64,000 nucleotides of DNA from Mesorhizobium sp. (lineage in GTDB: Bacteria > Pseudomonadota > Alphaproteobacteria > Rhizobiales > Rhizobiaceae): contig NZ_JAEULZ010000031.1 of assembly GCF_016793485.1 (NCBI RefSeq), positions 61,871-125,870 of the forward strand. The letters run 5' to 3'. Shown piece after piece: positions 8,473 through 16,804 of this stretch (position 1 is its first letter; each line of letters opens with the position of its first letter). The position numbers were made by a program, and so were the translations under genes. Below the pieces are notes generated by a model. The model had not been told where the DNA came from and searched no databases. It saw only the letters and a program-made list of their open reading frames with translations.

Positions 8473-8817
8473 ATGCGCGTTACTACGGACTTCTGGGTTT
8501 CTGCGCTTGTTCGGCGAATCTTCGCGGACGGTGGCTTTGCCGCGATTGTCAAGCGAGGAGCAACCGAAGCCGGCGCCGTCTTCTTGATCGTTCGCGACCG
8601 GTTGGGTGGCGTGACGCTCTTTGGTCCTGCCCCGCAGACCAGTTACGATGCCGCAAAGCCCGACGAACGGTTTTTCTTACGCCACGACCTGGATGGCGAT
8701 ACCGCTCTCGAGAATTTCCTCGAAAAGGAGGGGCGTTTCGATCGGGACATCTGGGTCGTTGAGGTGGAACCCGGGCAGACACGCATTGAAAGCATGATTG
8801 TCCTTTCGGACAAATAA
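8473..8817 (+). CDS. DUF1491 family protein
   Basis: A 114-residue cytosolic protein with the full DUF1491 pattern: N-terminal FWVSALVRRIFADGGFA, the central GAVFLIVRDRLGGVTLFGPAPQ, and C-terminal RDIWVVEVE. The function of the family is unknown. It lies 46 bases downstream of the peptidoglycan-binding gene on the same strand and ends 4 bases before the convergent DUF2336 gene. Confidence 0.85.
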   Translation: MRVTTDFWVSALVRRIFADGGFAAIVKRGATEAGAVFLIVRDRLGGVTLFGPAPQTSYDAAKPDERFFLRHDLDGDTALENFLEKEGRFDRDIWVVEVEPGQTRIESMIVLSDK

Positions 8818-8821
8818 GAAC

Positions 8822-9826
8822 TCAGCCTGCGGCCCGGTGGTCGTGCGAGGATGAACCAGGCCGATCGCCTGATCGCCATTTCTCTATCCTGTCCTTTGCC
8901 TCAGCACGGCTGATTGCTGCGTAACGCAATAGAAACAGCCGTATGGACTGCAGATTTCCAAACAGCGCTGGATAGATAGCCGCTGTGACGAGAAATGCCT
9001 TTTCGTCGCTGATGTCCAGAAGGCGAAGTGCGTCGAGTAGCCAAGCGTATGAGGGGTCTTCACCAACCTGGCGAACCGATGTGGCATCCGTGCTGAGCGC
9101 TTCCGCCAATGTTGCCTGGAAAGTCGCGGCATGGCCTTTCAGCGCGGCCTCTCGCAAGCGCGCGTACATGGCGGCCCCGGCCGGAGTTGCGAGCGAGATT
9201 GCGGAGGTGGCCGGGCGCATGACTGAGCGCAGGTACCGACGTGCGTCTTCCGCCGCCTGGCCGGGCGCGGGATCTGCCGATATCTTTTCGGTCACTTCTG
9301 TTGGGCCAGCAATGACCTGCTGCATGGAGTGCGGCTCGGCAGCTAGCTCGGGCGGGCGAACAACCTTGCGCTCCAATACGGAGACGAGCCTGGCAATGAC
9401 TGGATTGAGGTTCCGGCGACGGCTGATGGCATGGGCGTGACCCAGGCCGTGACGGCTGATCAAGGCGAGAAGATCGATGTCGCCGAGAGCGGACGAACGG
9501 ATGAGCAATGGCGCCGCGATATCGACGCTCTCTTCTGACAAATGTCTGACTAGCGCCGCAGGCGGATATGTGCATTCGGAAAGGGCGGCGGCAACATAGC
9601 GCTTCGACTCTACCGATACCTGATCGAAGAGCGAGAGAGCGAGGTCCTCGAGCTGGGCAATTTCCCGCCGCGATGGACGCGGAAGCGAGCAGAATGCGGA
9701 AACCGCTGCGCGAAGCAGCCTGTCGGCCCTGTTCGCTTCGTTCTTGGTTGTGATCTGTAGGAAGTCGAAAGAGGACACTCGAGAACGCCTGACACTTACG
9801 CCACCGAACGGACTCTGTTCGATCAA
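8822..9826 (-). CDS. DUF2336 domain-containing protein
   Basis: A 334-residue helical-repeat protein. The N-terminal half reads as HEAT-like helices (LPRPSRREIAQLEDLALSL, YPPAALVRHL), matching DUF2336, a family frequent in Rhizobiales and of unknown function. The start is a TTG at 9826 (TTGATCGAACAG); no ATG is available in frame nearby. A perfect CtrA recognition sequence lies 23 bases upstream at 9849-9864, so cell-cycle control of this gene or of the divergent small gene is likely. Confidence 0.75.
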   Translation of the reverse strand: MIEQSPFGGVSVRRSRVSSFDFLQITTKNEANRADRLLRAAVSAFCSLPRPSRREIAQLEDLALSLFDQVSVESKRYVAAALSECTYPPAALVRHLSEESVDIAAPLLIRSSALGDIDLLALISRHGLGHAHAISRRRNLNPVIARLVSVLERKVVRPPELAAEPHSMQQVIAGPTEVTEKISADPAPGQAAEDARRYLRSVMRPATSAISLATPAGAAMYARLREAALKGHAATFQATLAEALSTDATSVRQVGEDPSYAWLLDALRLLDISDEKAFLVTAAIYPALFGNLQSIRLFLLRYAAISRAEAKDRIEKWRSGDRPGSSSHDHRAAG

Positions 9827-9848
9827 AATTCAAAATAGCGGCGATGCG

Positions 9849-9864
9849 TTAAAGTCCTGTTAAC
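9849..9864. promoter_or_regulatory. Perfect CtrA-type binding box TTAA-N7-TTAAC
   Basis: TTAA at 9849-9852, seven bases, TTAA at 9860-9863, then C. This equals the full CtrA consensus known from Caulobacter and rhizobia. It lies between DUF2336 (start 9826, minus) and a small plus-strand gene (start 9936). Confidence 0.65.
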
Positions 9865-9935
9865 CGTCTGCTGGCCTTATGAAGTCGGAGGCGTTGCGTG
9901 GTTGCTCCGGGTTAATCCGAGAGGGAATCGCAGTT

Positions 9936-10115
9936 ATGGGCAGCGTGCTGTCATTCGCGCCGCGAGATGTGGCGATCGTCAGAAAACCTCCGATGGCGGC
10001 CGGCGCCACCGCTTCAATCGTCATATTTCCAGGTGTTCGCTATGAACGACGCGAACCGCGCGCTGACGCGAGCAAGACCAAGGGCGCCGAAAAGTCCGAC
10101 AAGCCCAGGCACTAA
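9936..10115 (+). CDS. Small conserved rhizobial protein
   Basis: A 59-residue basic protein reading MGSVLSFAPRDVAIVRKPP, then GATASIVIFPGVRYERR and a charged tail. Short proteins with the ASIVIFPGVRYER stretch recur in Rhizobiales; no function is known to me. The ATG at 9936 is chosen because the N-terminus LSFAPR is the typical beginning; an in-frame start at 9879 would add 19 atypical residues. Its promoter region contains the CtrA box. Confidence 0.6.
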   Translation: MGSVLSFAPRDVAIVRKPPMAAGATASIVIFPGVRYERREPRADASKTKGAEKSDKPRH

Positions 10116-10193
10116 GACTGCACAACACTCGCCAGGAATTCTGGCCTTGTCAGCGCACCAGCGGCACTTGATTGGTCTCTGCGGACGTTCTCA

Positions 10194-10736
10194 TTACTCT
10201 TTCGAGCAAGCCATCTTGGCGAGGAATTCCGATGTCGTGTCTTCCCATGTCGGGTCCGGCACGAAGCTGCGCACCACCACAATGCCTTCGCCGATCGGAA
10301 CCTGCACGAAGATCGAGCGCTGATAGGAATCAGGCGGCGCTTTACGAACTTCGATCATTTGCGATGGGGTCAGCACGACGAAATCAAGCGTGCCGCGCTC
10401 GGTGGCACGGTCGTTGAAGGAATAAACGTTCTGGCCGGCTCGGTTATATATCGAAACTGACCAGAAGGGCACGTTGCCCGGCGCGCGGATCTGTACCGGC
10501 CCCTCCTCAAGATCAAAGCGGCAGGCAGATGCGCGAAACAATGGGTCGAGGGCGCCGACGAGCGGAGCCTGATCGTCGCTCCCGTCAACGCGGACAGACT
10601 TGTAGAAGTCGGAAGCCGCTGCAAGGCTTGACCATGCGTCCCGTTCAGAGAACCTCGGCAACAACAGTAGAACTGCTATGTGGACGATACCTATGCCGAC
10701 AAGACTGACCAGCAGCGCGTAGAAAAACCTAAGCAT
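10194..10736 (-). CDS. DUF1254 domain-containing membrane-anchored protein
   Basis: A 180-residue protein with an N-terminal membrane helix (LLVSLVGIGIVHIAVLLLL, residues ~7-27). The following periplasmic domain is of the short DUF1254 type seen in rhizobia (FWSVSIYNRAGQNVYSFND, then IFVQVPIGEGIVVVRSF). It overlaps the upstream DUF1214 gene by 8 bases, an operon arrangement repeated across rhizobia; in longer relatives the two domains occur in one protein. The function is unknown. The ATG at 10736 is preferred to the longer frame because it gives the N-terminal helix. Confidence 0.75.
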   Translation of the reverse strand: MLRFFYALLVSLVGIGIVHIAVLLLLPRFSERDAWSSLAAASDFYKSVRVDGSDDQAPLVGALDPLFRASACRFDLEEGPVQIRAPGNVPFWSVSIYNRAGQNVYSFNDRATERGTLDFVVLTPSQMIEVRKAPPDSYQRSIFVQVPIGEGIVVVRSFVPDPTWEDTTSEFLAKMACSKE

Positions 10737-11313
10737 CGCAACCCACCTTTGCGATTTGGGGAAGCACGACGTCCGCGGCGCCGGTCCCCGATGCAATGGG
10801 TGTGTCGAACAGATTGAGCACGAAGGTCACGGGGCCGCTTCCGGAAAGGGCAAGCCAATTTCCTGGAGATGGGTGTCTGCCAGCCGAGATTGCGATCGAA
10901 TTGTCGGAAAGTCGAGTAAGTTGATACGAGTGAAGCGACGCAGGACGATACTCGCTGCCTTTCACGACGGCGCCCGACGGATCAGTAACGTAAAGTGTCC
11001 AGAACCTGGCCGGGGGAACGGGGCCTTCGACAAGATACGTGCACTCCCGCCTAAGCAAGTCGCCGCCGATATCCCGTGTCGCCGAGAACGACAAGCCTTC
11101 GGCGCGTCCGAGTGCAAGCGTTCCCTCGCGCGCGACGCGCGCCCTCGAATACGGATCGGCCTCGGTGGTACCCAAATTGGGGAAAGCGGTCCACTGTCCG
11201 ACCACAACCGCACCAATGCCCTCATTTGCCTTGAGGGCGTACCAGACGCTTGCGCTGCCAGCCACGATGGAGATCGATAGCACCAGCAATGTGATGAAGG
11301 CCGATTTCAGCAT
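10729..11313 (-). CDS. DUF1214 domain-containing protein
   Basis: A 194-residue protein with an N-terminal membrane or signal segment (ITLLVLSISIVAGSASVWYAL) and a DUF1214 domain. The domain includes YSRARVAREGTLALGRAEG, RFWTLYVTD and GNWLALSGSGPVTFVLNLF. DUF1214 and DUF1254 are paired domains of unknown function, probably periplasmic here. It is the first gene of a two-gene operon with the overlapping DUF1254 gene. Confidence 0.82.
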   Translation of the reverse strand: MLKSAFITLLVLSISIVAGSASVWYALKANEGIGAVVVGQWTAFPNLGTTEADPYSRARVAREGTLALGRAEGLSFSATRDIGGDLLRRECTYLVEGPVPPARFWTLYVTDPSGAVVKGSEYRPASLHSYQLTRLSDNSIAISAGRHPSPGNWLALSGSGPVTFVLNLFDTPIASGTGAADVVLPQIAKVGCDA

Positions 11314-11401
11314 TACGCGCCGGTGGATTTAAGCCACTTCGGATATCCTGTCAGGCAGGTGAAGCGCAAGGCTTCAGAGAAAGCTTGCGACACCGAAAGA
11401 T

Positions 11402-13561
11402 CTAGAGCGACGAAAGCGTTTCCGGTTCGTGCGGCGCCTCGATCGCTGCCTGGTTGCTAAAAATCTCGGCGATGGCGCGGAGCGTGCGCGTTGTCGCGCC
11501 CGAGAGGACCGGCCGGCGCTCGATATCGCTGTAGTCGGCCTCCTGCTTCTCCTTTTCCTTCTTCTTCTCGAACTTGGCAATGACCTGTTCGTCGACGAAA
11601 GGCTGGTCGAGACCCGGAATAGGTTTGAGTTCCACGTTTTTGTGCGCGTAGGCCATCAGACGGCGCCAAACCATCGCAGGAAGGGAACCACCGCTCATGT
11701 TGCGTGTTGCGGAATAGTCATCGTTGCCCAGCCAGACAGCGGCAAGGTAATTGCCGGTGAAGCCGACATACCAGGCGTCCCGGTAGGACTGGGTGGTGCC
11801 TGTCTTACCAGCCGAGCGGATCGTGGGCAGAGCCGCCTTTCGCGCGGTGCCGCGTTCCGGCACCTCGGCCATCATGGAGTTCATGTACTTGACGGAAAGC
11901 GGCGACAGGACGCGCCTGGGCTTGTCGCCATTCTTCTCCCAGTCATAGAGCACCTTGCCGTCGCGCGACTGGATCTGCGTGATGCCGTGGCGCAGTCCAG
12001 CCATGCCGTCGTTCTGGAACACGCTGTAGCCGGTTGCCTGATCCATGACTGTCATGCTGGAGGTGCCCAACACCATCGTCTTGTGCGCGGATATTGGCGA
12101 CTCCACGCCCATGGCCTCGGCTAGCGCCTTGATAGGCGGAATGGTGATGTAATCCTTGGCGAGCCGCACAGGCACGGTGTTGATGGATTTAGCGAAGGCG
12201 GTGGCGAGGTCCATGCCGCCGCCGTAGCTGCGGGTGTAGTTCTTTGGAGACCAGCCCCCCCAGTTTATGGGCCCGTCGGAGACGACCGACTGTGGGGTGA
12301 ACTGGCCTGTCTCCATCGCCGCCGCATAGACGTAGGGTTTGAATGATGAGCCAGTCTGGCGCAGCGCGCGAGTGGCCCGGTTGAACTGGGACTCGCCGTA
12401 ATCGCGGCCACCGACCATTGCGCGGACCGCCCCTCCGGCTTCCATTACGACCACGGCGCCTTCGGTCACGCCATACTCGCTGCCGTACAGACGCAGATTG
12501 TATTCAACGGCATCTTCGGCTGCACGCTGGAGGTTCATGTCGATGGTGGTGCGCGCCACCATCGAACGCACGCCCGACCGGGCCGTCAGGCGGACCACTT
12601 CGTCGAACGCCCAGTCCAGAAAATAGTCGGGTGTCTGGCGCCGTCCCCTGTCGACGACCTCGGCGGGGTGCAGGCGAGCCTGCAGCACCTGACCATCGGT
12701 CATGAAGCCGCCCTGCACGAGATTGGCCAGGACCACGTTGGCGCGGGCGCGGGCTGCCGGCAGGTTCACGTGAGGCGCGTATTTCGCCGGCGCCTTGAAG
12801 AGGCCAGCCAGCATGGCGGCCTCTGCGAGGTTCAAATCCTTGACCGATTTCCCGAAATAGAAGTCCGCGGCGGCGGTGATGCCGAAGGTGCCGCCGCCCA
12901 TATACGCCCGGTCGAGGTAGAGCTGAAGAATTTCCTTCTTGGTCAGGTTTGCCTCCAGCCAGATGGCGAGGAAGGCTTCCTTGACCTTGCGTTCGAAGGT
13001 GCGCTCATTGGAAAGAAAAAGGTTCTTCGCGAGCTGTTGCGTCAGGCTGGAGCCACCCTGCACGACGCCGTTGGCTCGCATGTTCTCCGACAAGGCGCGT
13101 CCAAGGCCTATGAAGTCTATGCCGTAGTGCTCGAAGAAGCGCCTGTCCTCGGTGGCGAGGACAGCCTTGATGACGTGATCGGGCATTTCATCGACCGGGA
13201 TGGATTCGCGCTGAATGATGCCGCGCTGGCCAATCTCGTTACCCTGCCGATCAAGGAAGGTGACTGCGAAATCGTCCTGTGCCCGCCAGTTGCCCTCGGT
13301 TTCCTCGAAGGCCGGCATGGCGAGCGCCAACATGACGATGGAGCCGGCCGCGCCCATGGTGAACCCTTCACCGGCAAGCTCGAAAAACCAGCGTTTCCAG
13401 CCGGTTACGCGAAAACGGCGGAAAAAGATGGTGAGGTTTTCCCAGATCTCGCTGGCCTTGAACCCGGCCTCGTACAGCGTCGAATCGATCCACGAATCGA
13501 TCGCCATCAGGAGCGTGGCTTTCGGGCCTCTGGTCTTGCGCGGCGGTACCGGGCGGTTCAT
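11402..13561 (-). CDS. Penicillin-binding protein 1A (bifunctional transglycosylase/transpeptidase)
   Basis: A 719-residue class A PBP that polymerises and cross-links peptidoglycan at the inner membrane. One transmembrane helix lies near residues 67-85. The GT51 glycosyltransferase domain has its catalytic Glu at 138 in ATEDRRFFEHYGID and the GGSSLTQQLAKNLFL motif. The transpeptidase domain has S405-x-x-K (TGSSFKPYVY), S459-I-N461 and KTGTT at 586-590, so both activities look intact. The cytosolic N-terminus is long and basic (PPRKTRGPK). It is monocistronic by layout. Confidence 0.94.
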   Translation of the reverse strand: MNRPVPPRKTRGPKATLLMAIDSWIDSTLYEAGFKASEIWENLTIFFRRFRVTGWKRWFFELAGEGFTMGAAGSIVMLALAMPAFEETEGNWRAQDDFAVTFLDRQGNEIGQRGIIQRESIPVDEMPDHVIKAVLATEDRRFFEHYGIDFIGLGRALSENMRANGVVQGGSSLTQQLAKNLFLSNERTFERKVKEAFLAIWLEANLTKKEILQLYLDRAYMGGGTFGITAAADFYFGKSVKDLNLAEAAMLAGLFKAPAKYAPHVNLPAARARANVVLANLVQGGFMTDGQVLQARLHPAEVVDRGRRQTPDYFLDWAFDEVVRLTARSGVRSMVARTTIDMNLQRAAEDAVEYNLRLYGSEYGVTEGAVVVMEAGGAVRAMVGGRDYGESQFNRATRALRQTGSSFKPYVYAAAMETGQFTPQSVVSDGPINWGGWSPKNYTRSYGGGMDLATAFAKSINTVPVRLAKDYITIPPIKALAEAMGVESPISAHKTMVLGTSSMTVMDQATGYSVFQNDGMAGLRHGITQIQSRDGKVLYDWEKNGDKPRRVLSPLSVKYMNSMMAEVPERGTARKAALPTIRSAGKTGTTQSYRDAWYVGFTGNYLAAVWLGNDDYSATRNMSGGSLPAMVWRRLMAYAHKNVELKPIPGLDQPFVDEQVIAKFEKKKEKEKQEADYSDIERRPVLSGATTRTLRAIAEIFSNQAAIEAPHEPETLSSL

Positions 13562-13853
13562 GCGGATGTCCAGCGTGGCTTGCTTTTCCGACCCAATGGC
13601 GAAAGGCAGCTTTCAGGCGTCGGCGGCAAGCAATATGCGATGGTCTTGGCCGATTTTTGACGCAGGGACAAGAGATTTGAGGCCCGGTGCCGAACTAGTG
13701 ACCGGATTTCGGCGGGTTATGGCATTTTAGGCACTAAGGGACATCGTGCGGTCGGCCCAAAAGCCCACCGTCCATTGTCTGCCGGGCGGCCTACAAACAG
13801 CGGATGTGGCCCGGCATCGCCGCTCGAAACCCAGCGAACATTGCTGGCCGAAA

Positions 13854-14657
13854 TTATCCGGTGAAGACTCTTCGAAACTTGCGGGCCCATTTCTGAAGTC
13901 GCCGTTCAGGGGCCGGCGCTTTCTCGGAGACTTCGGTCCAGAATTTGTCGTCCCGACTCACATACTGCAGAGCGGCGGGTTGCGCCCTGTCTTCCATGAT
14001 GGCTGCCGCGACTTCCGAGATCGTGTCTATTTTGCCCTCCCGGCCGAAGTAATTGTGGAAGAAGCCACCCTCATATTCTGTCCCGATTCCAAAATGCCCG
14101 TAGTTGCCCAGCCGCCAGGGCGTGCCGTGGGGCGGCATTTCGCGAAAGCCTATCGGATATAGCGTTCGATAGGGAAAGCCGGTGGCGTCCGCACGCGTGC
14201 TCAGTTCCTGCGCAACGTCTCCGAATTTCGTAGGCATCATGCTCGGACGCCCCAGGGCGTCGAAAGCATGCTTCGAGATCACCAGAAAACAGGGGGCGGC
14301 GAAAATCCGCATCCGTGTCTGGAGGTGATTGGAGGATTGGGCGAGCCCGAGGAACGACTTCGTCTGCTCGACATAGCGAAATGTGTTTTCGACGGCGGCC
14401 CGAGAGTAGGCGAGGGCGTCGATATCGACAAAAGCCACTATGCCATCGCGATCCATCCGCTCGGCGATGACCCGGTCCATCCACCTGCCATGCCGGATGC
14501 GTTTCTCGGTATATTTTACCGGTACACCGATATGCTGAAAGCATGCACGGTGGATGCGCGGCACTTCAGGATTTGTGCCCGGCCAGTAGAGGCTGTTCAG
14601 TTCGATCTGCATGCGGGGTTCACTATAGGCCCGGTCGGTAACCGTCCAGAGGGGCAT
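13854..14657 (-). CDS. Unrecognised protein, possible glycosyltransferase-like fold
   Basis: A 267-residue protein with ATG at 14657 (MPLWTVTDRAYSEPRMQIE). An ATG at 14612 is an alternative, and the open frame upstream of 14657 looks non-coding. The stretch GIVAFVDIDALAYSRAA resembles the DxD-containing strand of GT-A glycosyltransferases that hold a metal and a sugar nucleotide. The surroundings (RVHR-like IHRACFQHIGVPVKY, later GFREMPPHGTPWRLGNYGHF) fit a small globular enzyme. I do not recognise the family. It has no signal peptide or membrane helix. It lies just upstream of, and divergent from, the gene transfer agent cluster and may share its promoter region. Confidence 0.5.
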   Translation of the reverse strand: MPLWTVTDRAYSEPRMQIELNSLYWPGTNPEVPRIHRACFQHIGVPVKYTEKRIRHGRWMDRVIAERMDRDGIVAFVDIDALAYSRAAVENTFRYVEQTKSFLGLAQSSNHLQTRMRIFAAPCFLVISKHAFDALGRPSMMPTKFGDVAQELSTRADATGFPYRTLYPIGFREMPPHGTPWRLGNYGHFGIGTEYEGGFFHNYFGREGKIDTISEVAAAIMEDRAQPAALQYVSRDDKFWTEVSEKAPAPERRLQKWARKFRRVFTG

Positions 14658-14692
14658 TCGGGCGACAGTCGTTAAAAATAGGAAAATAGTCC

Positions 14693-14721
14693 TTGACGGC
14701 GTGACGGTCCTTTGGTAGTGT
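14693..14721 (+). promoter_or_regulatory. Candidate sigma-70 promoter for the GTA cluster
   Basis: TTGACG (14693-14698), a 17-base spacer and TAGTGT (14716-14721) form a -35/-10-like pair about 160 bases before the TerS start. The -35 is good and the -10 weak. No full CtrA box is visible nearby. Confidence 0.35.
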
Positions 14722-14881
14722 TTCGCTATCGTCGGAAAAGTGCGGGTGGTTGATGGGGCGCGGCAGATGCTGCGGTCCTTAAACCGGCATTCGTGTCGGC
14801 GCTTTCGGGCCGTATCACTTTTCCCGCATGGGAGAAGGGACGATTCCACGCGAAGGCATAAACAGGACATCGGAGGACTTC

Positions 14882-15454
14882 ATGCATCCGCCCCTCACCG
14901 AGGAGCAGTGGGATGGCATGCGCGAGCTGCGCAGCCTTTTGCCGCCGAACTTTCAGCGGATCGCCAAGATCGCCGACTGCCATGTCACGACGGTGCGCGA
15001 GCGGGCGAGCCGCGAAAACTGGCCGAAGCTGCACGTGCCGAAGGGATCAATGATGCGCGTCGTAACGCAGAAGGACCTGCGTGACGAAGCCTCGCTCCGC
15101 GCCGAGGTGAACGCGCTGGCGGCAACAGGCGACTCCGTAGCGAGGGAAGTGGCCACGATGGAGCTGGCGGCCAACCTTTCGCCCGGCGACATGACCGCGC
15201 AGTTGGTCGGGGAACTGCGCAAGATACTGTCGGAATTGCGGATCGGCCATGTCGACAAGGCACGCATTGACGACCTGCTGTCCGTGGCGCGGCTCGCGGA
15301 ACGGCTGGACGGACTGATGGTCCATGCGATTCAACCAGAACAAAAAAGAAGCGATGACGAACTCGCCGAAATCCTTGCACTCATCGACCGACGCATTGTC
15401 GAACTGGCTCGAGACTACGCAGAGAGACTGGTCGCGCGAGAATATAAGGCGTGA
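14882..15454 (+). CDS. GTA small terminase-like protein (gp1)
   Basis: A 190-residue protein with a strong GGAGG before the ATG at 14882. The N-terminal region has a helix-turn-helix look (LPPNFQRIAKIADCHVTTVRE), as expected for a DNA-recognising small terminase. A long helical C-terminus follows (LAEILALIDRRIVELARDY). In Rhodobacter GTA the gene before the large terminase is the small terminase; the identification here rests on that position plus the helix-turn-helix. Its 3' end overlaps terL by 101 bases. Confidence 0.65.
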   Translation: MHPPLTEEQWDGMRELRSLLPPNFQRIAKIADCHVTTVRERASRENWPKLHVPKGSMMRVVTQKDLRDEASLRAEVNALAATGDSVAREVATMELAANLSPGDMTAQLVGELRKILSELRIGHVDKARIDDLLSVARLAERLDGLMVHAIQPEQKRSDDELAEILALIDRRIVELARDYAERLVAREYKA

Positions 15455-16712
15455 ACTTGGTCCAACCGTTGCGGCCGAATGGATCGGGCATGCGCGTGGA
15501 CAACAATATCCCGCAGGCGGCGCACCAACCTGCTGGCTGGTGACGGGCGGGCGCGGCTCCGGCAAGACACGGCTCGGCGCCGAGTGGGTAAACGGCCTGG
15601 CGCGCGGACTGCCGCCTTTTTCGCCGGATAGGTACACGTATGGGAACATCGCGCTGGTGGGCGAAACGCTCTCCGACGTGCGCGAGGTGATGATCGAGGG
15701 GCCGTCGGGCATCCTTGCCACGGCGCGCGGCGACAGGCCGCGCTATGAACCTTCGCGCAAGCGGCTCGTCTGGCCGGACGGGCGGGTGGCGCACGTGTTC
15801 TCATCGGAGGATCCCGAAAGCCTGCGCGGGCCGCAGTTCGATGCGGCCTGGTGCGATGAGCTGGGCAAATGGAAGAATGCGGAGGCGACGTTCGACATGC
15901 TGCAGTTCGGACTGCGACTTGGGCCGAAGCTGATGCAGATCATCACAACCACCCCGAGGCCGACGCGGCTGATGAAGCGGCTTCTGGCCGATGCGGGCGT
16001 GGAGAAACGAAAACTCGCCACCGCTGATAATGCCGGCAATCTCGCAGCCGGTTTTCTTGAGGCGATGGCGAGGCGCTATGGCGGCACGAAGCTCGGACGG
16101 CAGGAACTGGACGGCGAACTGATCGACGATCGCGAAGACGCACTGTGGTCGCGCGACATGCTGGCGGCGGCTTTTGTGAGTGATGCAGGCGAATTGCGAC
16201 GCATCGTGGTGGCGGTCGATCCACCGGCGAGCTCGCGCAAGACGTCGGATGCCTGCGGCATCGTTGCTGCCGGGTTGGACGCGGAGGGCAGGGCTGTGGT
16301 GCTGGCCGACGCGACCGTCAGGGGAGCGAAGCCGACCGAATGGGCGCGGGTGGCTGTGGGCCTGTTCCATCGGCTGGAGGCCGACGCGATCGTAGCGGAG
16401 GTCAACCAGGGCGGCGACATGGTGACAGCGGTGATCCGTACCGTGGACAAGGATGTACCGGTGAAGGCGGTGCGTGCCAATCGCGGGAAATGGCTGCGTG
16501 CCGAGCCTGTGGCCGCACTCTATGCGCAGGGCCGGGTGAGGCACGCAGGGCGGTTTGCCGAGCTGGAAGACGAGATGTGCGACTTCGGACCCGACGGGCT
16601 TTCGGGCGGCCGCTCGCCGGACCGCGTCGATGCGCTGGTCTGGGCGATCGGCGAGTTGATGCCGGGCGAGGGCGGGGCGCCGAGGATCAGGGATTTCCAA
16701 GGGAGTAGGTGA
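15354..16712 (+). CDS. GTA large terminase / DNA-packaging ATPase (gp2)
   Basis: A 452-residue motor that packages host DNA into the GTA head. The ATPase domain has Walker A at residues 65-72 (GGRGSGKT) and Walker B FDAAWCDE near residue 165. The nuclease half carries VAVDPPAS and later acidic residues (VAEVNQGGD; SPDRVDALVWA), as in RNase H-like terminase nucleases. The start at 15354 (MTNSPKSL) is inside the small terminase gene. The length matches RcGTA-type TerL. The stop codon falls inside one arm of an inverted repeat (16706-16781). Confidence 0.93.
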   Translation: MTNSPKSLHSSTDALSNWLETTQRDWSRENIRRELGPTVAAEWIGHARGQQYPAGGAPTCWLVTGGRGSGKTRLGAEWVNGLARGLPPFSPDRYTYGNIALVGETLSDVREVMIEGPSGILATARGDRPRYEPSRKRLVWPDGRVAHVFSSEDPESLRGPQFDAAWCDELGKWKNAEATFDMLQFGLRLGPKLMQIITTTPRPTRLMKRLLADAGVEKRKLATADNAGNLAAGFLEAMARRYGGTKLGRQELDGELIDDREDALWSRDMLAAAFVSDAGELRRIVVAVDPPASSRKTSDACGIVAAGLDAEGRAVVLADATVRGAKPTEWARVAVGLFHRLEADAIVAEVNQGGDMVTAVIRTVDKDVPVKAVRANRGKWLRAEPVAALYAQGRVRHAGRFAELEDEMCDFGPDGLSGGRSPDRVDALVWAIGELMPGEGGAPRIRDFQGSR

Positions 16713-16781
16713 GTAGGGGAGAAAAGGGATTAGGCAACCAGCTCCGATCTTCTCCTATTCACCTGTTCCCCTACTTACCTA
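16706..16781. repeat. Long-loop inverted repeat between terL and portal
   Basis: Arms TAGGTGAGTAGGGGA (16706-16720) and TCCCCTACTTACCTA (16767-16781) pair in 14 of 15 positions plus one G.T, around a 46-base loop. The left arm overlaps the terL stop codon. It resembles the short palindromic intergenic elements scattered in Mesorhizobium-type genomes. The portal ATG follows 23 bases later. Confidence 0.6.
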
Positions 16782-16804
16782 GTCCCTTCAATCAAGGAAC
16801 AAAA

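Noticed and set aside
12668-13660. 330-codon plus-strand open frame opposite PBP1A
   Set aside because: Antisense to the glycosyltransferase domain with its conserved motifs; no plausible function.
14740-15084. Plus-strand frame overlapping the start of the small terminase gene
   Set aside because: Different frame from the well-supported TerS-like gene, Arg/Ala-rich and without a ribosome binding site.
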